Positions 43,706 to 52,759 are shown, counted from the first letter of the stretch. The stretch is 64,000 bases of DNA from Paracoccus wurundjeri (GCF_030678915.1 NZ_JAUUTZ010000002.1:62001-126000), one strand, 5' to 3'. Made by a program: numbers and translations. The notes: generated by a model not told the origin, from the letters alone.

Positions 43706-46228
43706 TTACAGCCAAAGCACCTTGCGGCGCAGATCGAGATCCTCCGCCAATGCCCGCGAGGGTCCTTCGTGAAACACCCGCCCCATTTCCAGCGCGACGG
43801 TGCGATCCGACAATGCCAGCGCCAAATCCAGATTGTGGTCGACGATCACGATGGACAGATATTCGCGCAGCCGGTCAAAGCTGTGAAACAATTGCTCGAC
43901 CACGGCAGGCGCCAGACCTTCGAATGGCTCGTCCAGCAACAATATTCTCGTATCGCCCGACAGCGCGCGGGCCACTGCCGCCATCTGCTGCTCTCCACCA
44001 GACAGGCGGTCGGCCTCGGTCTCCATGCGTTCTCCCAGACGTGGAAAGAACTCCAGGATCTGCTCGTCGCTCCAATGGCTGCCCGCGCCGGTACGCCGCC
44101 TGATCCGACCCAGTTCAAGGTTCTCGCGCACGGTCATTCCGGCGAACAGGCCGCGCCCTTGCGGAACGTAACCGATCCCCGCCCGTGCGATGGTGGCCGA
44201 ATCCAGCCCGGCGAGCTCGCGTTCTTCCAGCCGGATCGAACCGGAACTGACCGGAGCGATGCCGATCATGGATTTCAGCAGGGTCGATTTCCCGGCGCCA
44301 TTGCGCCCCAGCAAAGCCAGGATCTCGCCCTTGCGGATATCGAAACTGGCATCGTGAAGGATATGGCTTTTGCCGTAATGGACATTGACCTTGTCCAGCG
44401 TGCAAACCGCTGCGCCGACCTCGCCCGGATTGGCGCTTGCGGCGACCTCGGCAGTGCCTGAGCCGATATAGATCTCGCGTACGGCATCCGAGGCGCGGGC
44501 GTCGGCGACGGTGCCATCCAGCAGAACCTTGCCTTCATTCATCACCGTCACATGATCGGCAAGGTTGAAGACCCGGTCGATATCATGTTCGACCAGCAGT
44601 ACCGGAATATCGGCCGAGACCTGTTTGATCAGATCACCGACCCGCTCGCGCTCTGCAACCGACAGGCCGGCCAGCGGCTCATCCGCCAGCAGGACGCGTG
44701 GATGGTTGGCCAGCGCCAGTCCCAGGTCCAGCAGCCGCTGACCGCCATAGGACAGCGAGCTTGCCTTGGCCCGCTCCATCCCGGCAAGACCCACCCAGGC
44801 CAGGATCTGCCGGGCCTTGTCGTTGATCCGGTCGATACTCTCGGTGCGCAGCCATGGATTCATGCGCAAGGGATCCTCGGCCTGAATGGCCAGCCGGATA
44901 TTTTCCTCGACGCTCAGATCGGGGAAGAGGCTGGTGATCTGGAAGGATCGGCCCATGCCCATTTCGGCAATCCGCCCGGCGGACAGGCCGGCGACCTGCT
45001 GTCCGGCCAGCGTGACATTCCCGCTATCGGGCGTCAGCATCCCGGTCATCAGGTTGAAGGCGGTAGTCTTGCCCGCGCCGTTCGGTCCGATAAGCGCGTG
45101 CAGGCTGCGGTCCTGCACATCGATACTGACGCCATCGACGGCCTTGAAAGCGCCGAAGGATTTGACGAGATCCTGCGCCTTCAGCACCGATCCGGCGGGA
45201 TCGCCCTTGGCGCGCAGCATCCCGGGCAGGGGCAGCGCCTCGACCCGGCGTTCGGCCATGGCGGCGTTCAGATCGGGGCCGGGGAACAGCCGGGCCGAGA
45301 CCTGTCGCCCGATGCCGATCAGACCGTCGCGGGCGAACAGAACAAATCCCACGAAGACCAACCCGAACCAGAACAGCCAGTTCTGGGTATAGATCGACAG
45401 GTATTCGCGGAACATGATGTAGAACAGCGCCCCCAATGCCGGACCCAGAAAACCCCGCATCCCGCCGATCACGGTCATGGCCAGCAATTCGCCCGAAAAG
45501 ATGATCGACATCGGTTCGGCCGAGGTCAGCCGGTTCTTGTACAGCAAAAGCCCGCCCGCCAACGCGGTGACGCTGGCCGACAGGACGAAGGCCGCAAGCT
45601 TGTAGCGCAGCGTGCTGTAGCCCAGCGCGGTGGCGCGGGTTTCGTTTTCCCGGACCGCTTCCAGCACCCGTCCAAGCGGGGAATTCACAAAGCGCCACAT
45701 CGCTCCGGCCACAAGGAGCGCGATGATTACAACGACGATATAGAAGTAAAGATTGTCGTTCAGGTCGATGCCCAGCAGAACCGGTCGCTCGACCCCGCCC
45801 AGCCCATTCTCGCCGCCGGTTACCGAGGTCCAGCGGAAGGCGACGGTAAAGCCAAGCGCGGACAGCGCCAGCGTCATCAACGAGAAATAGACCCCCCGCC
45901 GCCGCAGCATCAGCCAGCCGAACAGCAAGGCGACCACCGCCGTCAGTGTTACCGACAGAATCAGCGGCAGGACGAAGGCATTTCCCGGCAAGGCGAGGGC
46001 GATCAGGGCTGCCGCATAGGCGCCGAAGCCGAACCAGGCGCCATGCCCGAAAGACACCAGCCCGGTATAACCGGCCAGCAGGTTTAACCCCATGCAGGCC
46101 AGTGCAAAGATGACGACCTCGGTGGCCGAGGTCATGGTCAGGCCGACCGCCTGCATCAGCAGCGGCAGCGCGACCGTGGCGGTCAGTGCGATTGCCAGGG
46201 GATGAAGAAGCGGATGTCTTGCGGGCAT
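43706..46228 (-). CDS. Branched-chain-type ABC transporter: LivM-LivG-LivF triple fusion
   Basis: An 840-residue protein that joins three normally separate subunits. Residues about 1-320 are a LivM permease (NLLAGYTGLVSFGHGAWFGFGAYA). Residues about 345-600 are a LivG-type ATPase (Walker A GPNGAGKT, signature SYGGQR, LADEP). Residues about 610-840 are a LivF-type ATPase (GRNGAGKS, LSGGEQQ, LLLDEP). No internal stop or frameshift is seen. With LivH and LivK it forms a complete importer. The substrate is probably the acid handled by the neighbouring dehydrogenases and BKACE. Confidence 0.93.
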   Translation of the reverse strand: MPARHPLLHPLAIALTATVALPLLMQAVGLTMTSATEVVIFALACMGLNLLAGYTGLVSFGHGAWFGFGAYAAALIALALPGNAFVLPLILSVTLTAVVALLFGWLMLRRRGVYFSLMTLALSALGFTVAFRWTSVTGGENGLGGVERPVLLGIDLNDNLYFYIVVVIIALLVAGAMWRFVNSPLGRVLEAVRENETRATALGYSTLRYKLAAFVLSASVTALAGGLLLYKNRLTSAEPMSIIFSGELLAMTVIGGMRGFLGPALGALFYIMFREYLSIYTQNWLFWFGLVFVGFVLFARDGLIGIGRQVSARLFPGPDLNAAMAERRVEALPLPGMLRAKGDPAGSVLKAQDLVKSFGAFKAVDGVSIDVQDRSLHALIGPNGAGKTTAFNLMTGMLTPDSGNVTLAGQQVAGLSAGRIAEMGMGRSFQITSLFPDLSVEENIRLAIQAEDPLRMNPWLRTESIDRINDKARQILAWVGLAGMERAKASSLSYGGQRLLDLGLALANHPRVLLADEPLAGLSVAERERVGDLIKQVSADIPVLLVEHDIDRVFNLADHVTVMNEGKVLLDGTVADARASDAVREIYIGSGTAEVAASANPGEVGAAVCTLDKVNVHYGKSHILHDASFDIRKGEILALLGRNGAGKSTLLKSMIGIAPVSSGSIRLEERELAGLDSATIARAGIGYVPQGRGLFAGMTVRENLELGRIRRRTGAGSHWSDEQILEFFPRLGERMETEADRLSGGEQQMAAVARALSGDTRILLLDEPFEGLAPAVVEQLFHSFDRLREYLSIVIVDHNLDLALALSDRTVALEMGRVFHEGPSRALAEDLDLRRKVLWL

Positions 46229-46232
46229 GGGA

Positions 46233-47111
46233 TCACTCGAAACGCAGGATTCGTTCGCCCATCAGCCCGCGTGGACGCAGCAGCAGAACGAGGAACATCA
46301 GCAGGTAGATGGCTGCCAGCGACCATGACGGCAGATTGATACCGATGACGAAGCCCTTGACCACGCCGACCAGGATCGCGGCCAGAACGACCCCCCAGAA
46401 CGATCCCAGCCCGCCGATCACCACCACCACGAAGGCCGCGGTCAGCACTTCGGTACCCATCGCGGGATGAACAGGAACGATCGGTGCCATCAGCATGCCC
46501 GCCAGCCCCGCCAGTCCGATGCCAATCCCCGCGACCACCGACAGATAGGGCCGCAGCGAGATACCCATGGCGCCAAGGACGTCCGGGTTCTGGATACCCG
46601 CCCGCACGATCCGGCCAAAGGCCGTCCGGTTCAGCAGCAACCACAGGGCGGCTACCGCCAGAACCGCCACCGTGATCAGGAAAATGCGATAGCGCGAATA
46701 GATGAAATCTCCGATGAAAACCTGTCCGCGCAAAAGCTCGGGCATGTTGTAGGCAAGGGGCGCCGCTCCGAAACTCCACCGCAGGGCCTGTTCGATGATC
46801 ATCGCCAGACCGAAAGTCAACAGCAGCGAATAAAGCGGATCGGCCCTGTAGAAACGCGTGAACAGCAGCCTTTCGACGATCATGCCCAGCCCGGCGACGA
46901 TCAGCGGGACCAGGATGACCGCGCCGAAAAAGCCGGTATAGGGCGTCAGTGCGATGGCCAGATAGGCGCCGATGGCGAAAAACGCCCCGTGGGCGAGATT
47001 CACGATCCCGCCGAGGGAAAAGATCAGCGATAGGCCGATAGCGATCAGAAGATAATAGAAGCCGTCCAGCAACCCGTTCAGAAGCTGGGAGAGAAACAGG
47101 AACAGACTCAT
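46233..47111 (-). CDS. livH: Branched-chain-type ABC transporter permease (LivH-like)
   Basis: A 292-residue LivH permease with about eight membrane segments and family stretches such as SLIFSLGGIVNLAHGAFFAIGAYL and VLGAMGISLRPY. The start at 47111 (MSLFLFLSQ) was chosen because AAGGGAG lies upstream; an ATG 21 bases earlier has no ribosome-binding site. It is four bases upstream of the triple-fusion gene. Confidence 0.9.
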   Translation of the reverse strand: MSLFLFLSQLLNGLLDGFYYLLIAIGLSLIFSLGGIVNLAHGAFFAIGAYLAIALTPYTGFFGAVILVPLIVAGLGMIVERLLFTRFYRADPLYSLLLTFGLAMIIEQALRWSFGAAPLAYNMPELLRGQVFIGDFIYSRYRIFLITVAVLAVAALWLLLNRTAFGRIVRAGIQNPDVLGAMGISLRPYLSVVAGIGIGLAGLAGMLMAPIVPVHPAMGTEVLTAAFVVVVIGGLGSFWGVVLAAILVGVVKGFVIGINLPSWSLAAIYLLMFLVLLLRPRGLMGERILRFE

Positions 47112-47165
47112 CCCGATGGTACTCCCTTGCATGGGTCGGGGCGCCGCGAATGCGCCCCGCCGGTA

Positions 47166-48419
47166 TCAGGCGGAAAAGCTGCAGCTGCCGCCGACCGCAT
47201 CGGCGATCAGGGTCTCCAGCGGTTGATCCGGCGCAGGCAGCGGTTCCGAGGTAGTGAAGATGTCCCACTCGTTTTCCGCATCACCGGCAGGCACGGCGGT
47301 GATGGCGTAGATTTCCTGCAGCAGCTGGTGATTTTCCGAGTTGAAATAGCCCTCACGCGTTTTCATCATGTCGAACTTCGCCTCCGGGTCTTCGAAATAT
47401 TCGATGATCGCTGCGGCATCGGTTCCCTTGGTCTCGCGGATGGCCTGGGCCAGGATCTGGATTGCCATATAGTCGCCCCAGGCCTGATTTTCCGGCGGCA
47501 TGCCGTATTTGTCGGTGAACGCCTTGGTGAACGCCTGGGAACGTTCAGTGTCGATCTGGTGGTTCCAGACGCAGGGCCAGGTGCCGCGGAAATTCTGCAC
47601 CCCGGCAGCCCATGCCATTGCCGTGTCGAAGCCGAAGCCGCCGACGGGAAAATCCAGCCCGAATTCGCCGTATTGCTTGAAAAAGCTGGTGATTTGCGTG
47701 CCGGCGAGGTTCAGGGCGACCAGATCGGGCTCGGCGGCGCGGATCTTCAGCATGAAAGACGAAAAATCGGTCGCATCGGTCGGCACCAGATCCTCGCCCG
47801 CGATGCTGCCTCCATTGCGCTCCAGAAATGCCTTGGCTCCGGCCAGCAGGTCATGCCCAAAGGCGTAATCGGCGGTCAGGACATACCATTTCTTGCCCTC
47901 GACCAGCCCGCTTTGCAGCAAATGCTGACCTTCGGCATTCACATACATGGCATTTTGCGTCTCGACATGGAACATGTGCCGCTTGCAATCGGCCCCGCGC
48001 AAAGCATCGGAATTGGCGCCGGTATTCAGGAACAGTGTCTTGCCGCGTTCGACGGTTTGGGCGATGGTCAGTGCGGAAGCGGACGAGATCTCGCCGATAA
48101 TGGCGGCGACCTTGTCGCGACCGATCATCCGTTCCGCCTTGGTCGAGGCCGTCTGCGGATTGACCGAATCCTCCTTGATCAGTTGCAGCTGGCGACCATC
48201 GATGCCATCCGCCGCGTTGATTTCCTCGACCGCGAGTTCGGCAGCCATCACCGCATATTCGCCAAGCGGACCAAGGAAACCGGTATGTGGGGTCAGGTGG
48301 CCAAGGATGATGGGGCCGTCCTGCGCCCGCAGGATTGAGGGCGCAGCCAGCGTTCCCAGGGCAGCGGCGCTCGTGGTGCGCAGGAACCCGCGGCGGTCGA
48401 AACTGGAACGGAGAGTCAT
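47166..48419 (-). CDS. livK: Branched-chain-type ABC transporter binding protein (LivK-like, Tat signal)
   Basis: A 417-residue periplasmic-binding protein of the Peripla_BP_6 family. The N-terminus carries a twin-arginine signal (DRRGFLRTTSAAALGTLAAP), so it is exported folded by Tat. Family stretches: LGHLTPHTGFLGPLGEYAV and ADYAFGHDLLAG. GAGGAGGAA precedes the ATG. First gene of the leftward operon livK-livH-livMGF-dehydrogenase-BKACE. Ligand probably an organic acid or amide; similar proteins include AmiC/UrtA types. Confidence 0.9.
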   Translation of the reverse strand: MTLRSSFDRRGFLRTTSAAALGTLAAPSILRAQDGPIILGHLTPHTGFLGPLGEYAVMAAELAVEEINAADGIDGRQLQLIKEDSVNPQTASTKAERMIGRDKVAAIIGEISSASALTIAQTVERGKTLFLNTGANSDALRGADCKRHMFHVETQNAMYVNAEGQHLLQSGLVEGKKWYVLTADYAFGHDLLAGAKAFLERNGGSIAGEDLVPTDATDFSSFMLKIRAAEPDLVALNLAGTQITSFFKQYGEFGLDFPVGGFGFDTAMAWAAGVQNFRGTWPCVWNHQIDTERSQAFTKAFTDKYGMPPENQAWGDYMAIQILAQAIRETKGTDAAAIIEYFEDPEAKFDMMKTREGYFNSENHQLLQEIYAITAVPAGDAENEWDIFTTSEPLPAPDQPLETLIADAVGGSCSFSA

Positions 48420-48475
48420 CGAACATTCCTCCTCTGTTCGGTGTCGGATCACGCGGCCTCCCCACCGCTGCGATC

Positions 48476-48550
48476 TGAGATCACAGTTTTATTTTATGGA
48501 ACATTTGTCAACGATTCATTTGGATATCTCTTGCAGAATGAGATCACAGT
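48476..48550. promoter_or_regulatory. Direct repeats in the livK/gntR divergent promoter
   Basis: The 12-mer TGAGATCACAGT occurs exactly twice, at 48476-48487 and 48539-48550, 63 bases apart, in an AT-rich segment between the divergent livK and gntR genes. One copy lies nearer each gene, so each may control one promoter. Likely binding sites for the adjacent GntR protein (inference). Confidence 0.65.
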
Positions 48551-48582
48551 CGTCAAACTGGTGATATGATCAGGATGAATAA

Positions 48583-49263
48583 ATGATCCCGGATTCTCCC
48601 CCCGTTACGCGCCCCGGTTCGCTTGCCCGGCAGGTGCATGACATTCTTTGCGAAATGCTGCTGTCCGGGCAATTGCGGCCCGATGACCGCATGTCGATGC
48701 GCGACCTGGCTGACCGGCTGGGCGTGTCGGTCATGCCGGTGCGGGAGGCAGTCAGCCGGCTGGTCGCCAGTGGGGCATTGGAGGTCAGGCCGAACCGTGC
48801 TGTGGCGGTGCCAGTGCTGACGCGAGCTGGATTTCAGGACCTGACCGAGGTCCGGATTCATAACGAGACATATGCGGTACGGCTTGCCGCCGAACGCATG
48901 CCGGTGCGCGCGATGGATGAAATGCGAAACCTTGACCGGCGTTTTCGCGATTCGCTGGTCAATCCCGATGGACGCGAAGCGGTGCGGGCCAACAAGGCGC
49001 TGCATTTCCATATCTATGAAGCTGCCGGATCTCCGGTGCTGTACGAGGTGATCTCGACCATGTGGCTCAAGGCCGGGCCGGTGATTAATCTCGATCTGGG
49101 GAATGCTTCGCGCCGCAATCGCAATGCCGCATCGGTGCGCAACCATGCGGATCTCGTCGCGGCCATCGAGCGGCGGGACGGCGGGGCGGCGGCCACGGCG
49201 CTGGCTGCCGATATCCGTTCGGCCGCTGAATTCATCCTGTCGCGTGACGCCTTGCGCGGCTGA
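48583..49263 (+). CDS. GntR-family transcriptional regulator (FCD domain)
   Basis: A 226-residue FadR-type GntR regulator. The N-terminal winged helix (MSMRDLADRLGVSVMPVREAVSRL, residues about 40-65) is followed by an FCD ligand-binding domain (RNLDRRFRDSLV; NKALHFHIYEAAGSP; RNHADLVAAIERRDG). AGGA precedes the ATG. It is divergent from the liv operon and followed 16 bases later by an SDR gene, so it probably controls both. Confidence 0.9.
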   Translation: MIPDSPPVTRPGSLARQVHDILCEMLLSGQLRPDDRMSMRDLADRLGVSVMPVREAVSRLVASGALEVRPNRAVAVPVLTRAGFQDLTEVRIHNETYAVRLAAERMPVRAMDEMRNLDRRFRDSLVNPDGREAVRANKALHFHIYEAAGSPVLYEVISTMWLKAGPVINLDLGNASRRNRNAASVRNHADLVAAIERRDGGAAATALAADIRSAAEFILSRDALRG

Positions 49264-49279
49264 AACGGGAGGGGGAAGG

Positions 49280-50047
49280 ATGGACTTGCAGCTAGCAGGA
49301 CATCGCGTGATCGTCACCGCGGGCGCCAATGGCATAGGACGCGCCATTGTCGAGGCGTTTCTGGCCGAGGGCGCCCGGGTCGCGACCTGCGATATCGATG
49401 AGGCCGGACTGGAAAGCCTGCCATCCGGGGCCATCTGCTATCGCGTCGATGTCGGTGACACGAAGGGGCTGGGCGATTTTATCGATACGGCGACCGCCGA
49501 TCTGGGCGGGCTCGACTGTCTGGTGAACAATGCGGGTATCGCCGGGCCGACCGCGCGTATCGAGGATATCGACCTGGCGGCGTGGGAACAGTGCATGAAT
49601 ATCTGCCTGACCAGCCAGTTCGCGGCCTGCGCCCGCGCCGTGCCGTATCTGCGGAAAAGCGATAATGCTTCGATCGCGAATCTGTCTTCGGCTGCGGGAC
49701 GGATGGGGTTCCGGCTGCGCACGCCCTATTCGGCGGCGAAATGGGGGGTGATCGGGCTGACGAAATCGCTGGCCATTGAACTTGGTCCCGACGATATTCG
49801 CGTCAACGCCATCCTGCCGGGACTGGTCAGCGGCGACCGGCAGCGCCGGGTACTGGAGGCCAAGGCGCAGTCCCAGGGGCGCAACGTCGCCGAGATCGAG
49901 GCGGAGGCTTTTTCCTTCGCTTCTATCCGGCATTATGTCACCCCGCAGCAGATTGCCGATCAGATCCTGTACCTGGCCAGCGGCAGGGGCGGCACGATCT
50001 CGGGGCAGGCGATCTCGATCTGCGGTGATCTGAAGATGCTGGCTTAG
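49280..50047 (+). CDS. Short-chain dehydrogenase/reductase
   Basis: A 255-residue classical SDR. Cofactor motif VTAGANGIGRAI (TAGxxGIG variant), DxxVNNAGIAGP (NNAG), catalytic Ser in NLSSAAG and Y-S-A-A-K near residue 154. It is in the same operon as the GntR gene. With the HCDH-type dehydrogenase across the promoter it gives the cluster two different hydroxy-acid dehydrogenases, perhaps for opposite stereoisomers of one substrate (inference). GGGGGAAGG precedes the ATG. Confidence 0.88.
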   Translation: MDLQLAGHRVIVTAGANGIGRAIVEAFLAEGARVATCDIDEAGLESLPSGAICYRVDVGDTKGLGDFIDTATADLGGLDCLVNNAGIAGPTARIEDIDLAAWEQCMNICLTSQFAACARAVPYLRKSDNASIANLSSAAGRMGFRLRTPYSAAKWGVIGLTKSLAIELGPDDIRVNAILPGLVSGDRQRRVLEAKAQSQGRNVAEIEAEAFSFASIRHYVTPQQIADQILYLASGRGGTISGQAISICGDLKMLA

Positions 50048-50087
50048 CATTTACGGATGGTGCTGATCGGGATGCAGGTCCGGATCC

Positions 50088-50276
50088 ATGCCGACACCCG
50101 AAGAGCTTCAAGGATTATCGACAAGAGCTCGGATTACTTCACCGGCTCTTATGGCGTCGACGGCGGTGGATCCGGTAGTATGCCCGAATTATCGAGAACA
50201 TTCAGGGGAGGAATGGTGTCCAGTGCAGGGCTGCGGGATCATCTACCCCAAAAAGAAGGGATCGCCAGCAAGATAG
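50088..50276 (+). CDS. Possible small Cys-containing protein of unknown function
   Basis: A 62-residue open frame, unusual for having balanced composition. The C-terminal half has three cysteines in the pattern C-x11-C-x4-C (VCPNYREHSGEEWCPVQGCG), which could bind a metal. AGGT lies before the ATG and a strong hairpin overlaps its stop. I do not recognise the family. It may be a spurious frame in a 290-base gap. Confidence 0.35.
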   Translation: MPTPEELQGLSTRARITSPALMASTAVDPVVCPNYREHSGEEWCPVQGCGIIYPKKKGSPAR

Positions 50277-50286
50277 CGGCGATCCC
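50258..50286 (+). terminator. Candidate terminator downstream of the SDR gene / small ORF
   Basis: A perfect 9-base-pair stem, GGGATCGCC (50258-50266) and GGCGATCCC (50278-50286), with an 11-base loop. No U-run follows. It is the only strong hairpin between the SDR gene and the opposite-strand lipoprotein gene, so it may end the gntR-SDR transcript. Confidence 0.55.
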
Positions 50287-50337
50287 TGCAACTGTTCATT
50301 TCCGAACTTAGAAACACTTTTTTACCAGAAGAGAAAC

Positions 50338-50502
50338 CTACTCAAGGCCCGGAGCCGGTTCTTCCGTCGCGGGCGCAGCGGCAGGATCTGTGGTCATGGC
50401 ATCGCCGCCTTCACCTTCTTCCTTGCAGGCACCAAGTGCCGTGGTGGCAGCAAGTGCGGCGACAATAACAAATGCGCGCAGGGGCTTCGGGTTAATAGAC
50501 AT
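50338..50502 (-). CDS. Small putative lipoprotein
   Basis: A 54-residue protein with a lipoprotein signal: a basic start (MSINPKPLRAF), a hydrophobic core (VIVAALAATT) and the lipobox A-L-G-A-C at residues 21-25. The mature part is a short acidic, Ala/Pro/Glu-rich tail. GGAGAT lies eight bases before the ATG; a longer reading frame to 50541 lacks such a site. Function unknown; similar tiny lipoproteins are common in Rhodobacteraceae. Confidence 0.65.
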   Translation of the reverse strand: MSINPKPLRAFVIVAALAATTALGACKEEGEGGDAMTTDPAAAPATEEPAPGLE

Positions 50503-51173
50503 TCCGCTGTATCTCCATTGCAACTTCGTTTCGCTTCCCACGATGGCGCGTATGCGCTTAGCTGGTGATGCATCGCAGGCTGCCTGTCATGATCTAATCC
50601 ATTCGCGCCGGAGCGACCAGACCTCCACTGAATTAGCAAGCGAAAACAAGCCATTTACATGAAGCTCGCTTGGCGAATTCCCGCTGTAGCCATGGAGGCG
50701 CGAAAACTTACCGCGCGGTTCGAGTTGCTGTCGCAGGCTTTTGGCTTGACCGGGATCGGGGCTTGTTATGGTGCAGCCATTTGACGTGATATGTTATTGC
50801 GTCGGCAGCCATCCGCAGCGTGGTACAGCGGATCCCATCCGTCTTAGACCAGCCACTGATGGCAGAACCGTCGTTCCGATAGGCCCCAGACCGATCATGC
50901 ATAGACAGTCATGCCGGACCATTCAGATGGGTTGATCGAACCGGTGCCTTTTGGTGCTGGATTATTGCCCGGAAATTTCGCAGGATCCGCTGTGGCGCAG
51001 GGATATTGATGTATATTTTTGATGCCGGTTTTTCCTTTGGTTTGCTTGTGTCTGTTGATCCTGACAATCGGGGCAATGCGTGAATGGCGATGAGAAGCAC
51101 GGAAATCACGATGCGGATTTCAGGACGCGAGACAGCTTGGAAATTTATGCGACAGGAAAACAGGAGAGGATAA
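50503..51173. other. Gene-poor gap of about 670 bases
   Basis: I find no convincing gene here. Open frames on either strand are short and have no recognisable protein features. The segment is AT-richer than the flanks, especially from about 51000, and probably includes the promoter of the sulfotransferase-like gene. Remains of older genes are possible but cannot be recognised. Confidence 0.6.
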
Positions 51174-52166
51174 ATGACCGATGCAAGGAATTTATGGCTG
51201 CATATTGGGTCGGAAAAGACGGGTTCGTCATCCCTGCAGACCTATCTGCTTAGGAATCGCGCAGCATTTGAGAAGAAGGGGCTGCAATATGTGACTCCCG
51301 CACCGAAAATGCGGGAGTCCAATCGCCTTGCCATCAGCCTTGGTAACGGCAAAACAGGAGAAGCAGCCAATATCTGCGCCGAGATTTTCAAAAACGCGCA
51401 GTTTGAAGATATGCGCGATGTCGTTGTCTCCAGCGAGATGTTGTTCAGAATTCCGGCTGCCAAATTGTCGACCATCATAAGGGAGCATATCAACGGGGCC
51501 GATATCAACTTGAAAATCGTCTGCTATATCAGGCGGCAGGACAGGTATCTGGAATCTCTATATGCCCAGCGCGCCAAGACCGGGAGTTTCGTCGGAAGCC
51601 TTGAGGATTACGTTGCAAAACAAAAAGCTGCGGGGGGTACGAATTACAATGACATCATCCAAAGCTGGAAAGATGTATTTCCTGAAGCCCGGATTATCGT
51701 GCGGAGATACGAGAAGGATCATCTTGTTTCCGGGGATGTCGCAGCGGATTTCCTGTCATTGATCGGCCGTGAGAACCTTTATTCCGCGGAAGGACGATCA
51801 TTCGGGAATAATGCGCCTCATGCGGATGCGCTTGCCGTGATGAGCCAGTTGGCCCGTTTCAAGAACTACAAGCCCAGAGAAATCTATCGCCGACTTCATA
51901 AGCTGGGTATTCCGGATACCGGCGCGACAAGGGTGATCTTGCCATATGATCTGCGCTGTCAAATCATGGATGACTGCACCAAGGGGAATGAGGCAATACG
52001 GAAGGAATATTTCGTGGATTCGGCCACGTTGTTCGACATGTCTGATCTGAAGGTGCCATATGAAACCGAACAAGCCAGCACATTTACGGAAGAACAGCTG
52101 GAACTGTTGCAAAAAGTTTTCAGGGCAATCCATGAACTGCAACTGAACCCCGTTCGTAACCGGTGA
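51174..52166 (+). CDS. Sulfotransferase-like P-loop protein
   Basis: A 330-residue protein whose N-terminus LWLHIGSEKTGSSSLQTYLL has the 5'-phosphosulfate-binding loop pattern of PAPS-dependent sulfotransferases (K-T-G-S/T-S-S-L). A second family-like segment is VVVSSEMLFR, followed by IVCYIRRQDRYLESLYAQ (the 3'-phosphate-binding R-x-P/Q-type region). It may sulfate a cell-surface polysaccharide. Codon use is clearly AT-richer than the island on either side, a sign of separate origin. No sulfonate-catabolism role is expected. GAGAGG precedes the ATG. Confidence 0.75.
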   Translation: MTDARNLWLHIGSEKTGSSSLQTYLLRNRAAFEKKGLQYVTPAPKMRESNRLAISLGNGKTGEAANICAEIFKNAQFEDMRDVVVSSEMLFRIPAAKLSTIIREHINGADINLKIVCYIRRQDRYLESLYAQRAKTGSFVGSLEDYVAKQKAAGGTNYNDIIQSWKDVFPEARIIVRRYEKDHLVSGDVAADFLSLIGRENLYSAEGRSFGNNAPHADALAVMSQLARFKNYKPREIYRRLHKLGIPDTGATRVILPYDLRCQIMDDCTKGNEAIRKEYFVDSATLFDMSDLKVPYETEQASTFTEEQLELLQKVFRAIHELQLNPVRNR

Positions 52167-52288
52167 TCCTGAAAAGATTGTGTCGGCGGGTTCAATTCTT
52201 GTTTCCGGGAAGCTGACCATCAATACCACTTGCGACATACATGAGACCGTGAGATTCTGATGGCCTGATTCAGGGGATATCGATCAGC

Positions 52289-52759
52289 ATGACACAGTCC
52301 AACGCATCATTGAAAACGCTGATCCTGATCTTTGCCGGATTGTATCTGCTGATTTCGGTCGCGGTATTTTTGCTGCTCGTGGCGTTGGAGATGTTCTTCC
52401 AGTTCAGCTTCGACAGCAGCGCAATGGGTGTTGTCATTCCCACATTATCGGCGATGCAGGTCGGCACGATGTATTTCAACCGGACCGGCCAGCGTCCCCA
52501 GCGCGGTTTCGCCTGGAAGGCGGGTTTCAGTTTTGCATTGACTTCGACCCTGCTGGGCGTTGCGGTGTTCATCGCGGTTTATCTGTTGGGGCTATTCCCC
52601 GAATTGGACGAGATGCTGCGCGAACCTGCTTCGGTTGCGATCCTTGCCGGGATTCTGGTCGTCGTTTCATTGCTTCTTTCGGTTTTATGCAGATTCAGTT
52701 TCGGATTCGGTGCCCGGCAAGCGCAGAAAGTGAAAGAAAAAATGCAGGCGCGCGGTTAG
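52289..52759 (+). CDS. Small integral membrane protein (ABZJ_00895-like)
   Basis: A 156-residue protein with four hydrophobic segments and a basic C-terminal tail (RQAQKVKEKMQARG). The arrangement, with GVVIPTLSAMQVGTMYFNRTGQRP between the second and third segments, resembles the ABZJ_00895 family of unknown function. It stands alone between the sulfotransferase-like gene and a 420-base gap. Confidence 0.65.
   Translation: MTQSNASLKTLILIFAGLYLLISVAVFLLLVALEMFFQFSFDSSAMGVVIPTLSAMQVGTMYFNRTGQRPQRGFAWKAGFSFALTSTLLGVAVFIAVYLLGLFPELDEMLREPASVAILAGILVVVSLLLSVLCRFSFGFGARQAQKVKEKMQARG

Noticed and set aside
44552..46087. Plus-strand open frame (511 codons) opposite the LivMGF fusion
   Set aside because: Q/R/H-rich antisense product without any recognisable motif; the minus-strand fusion has all ABC motifs.
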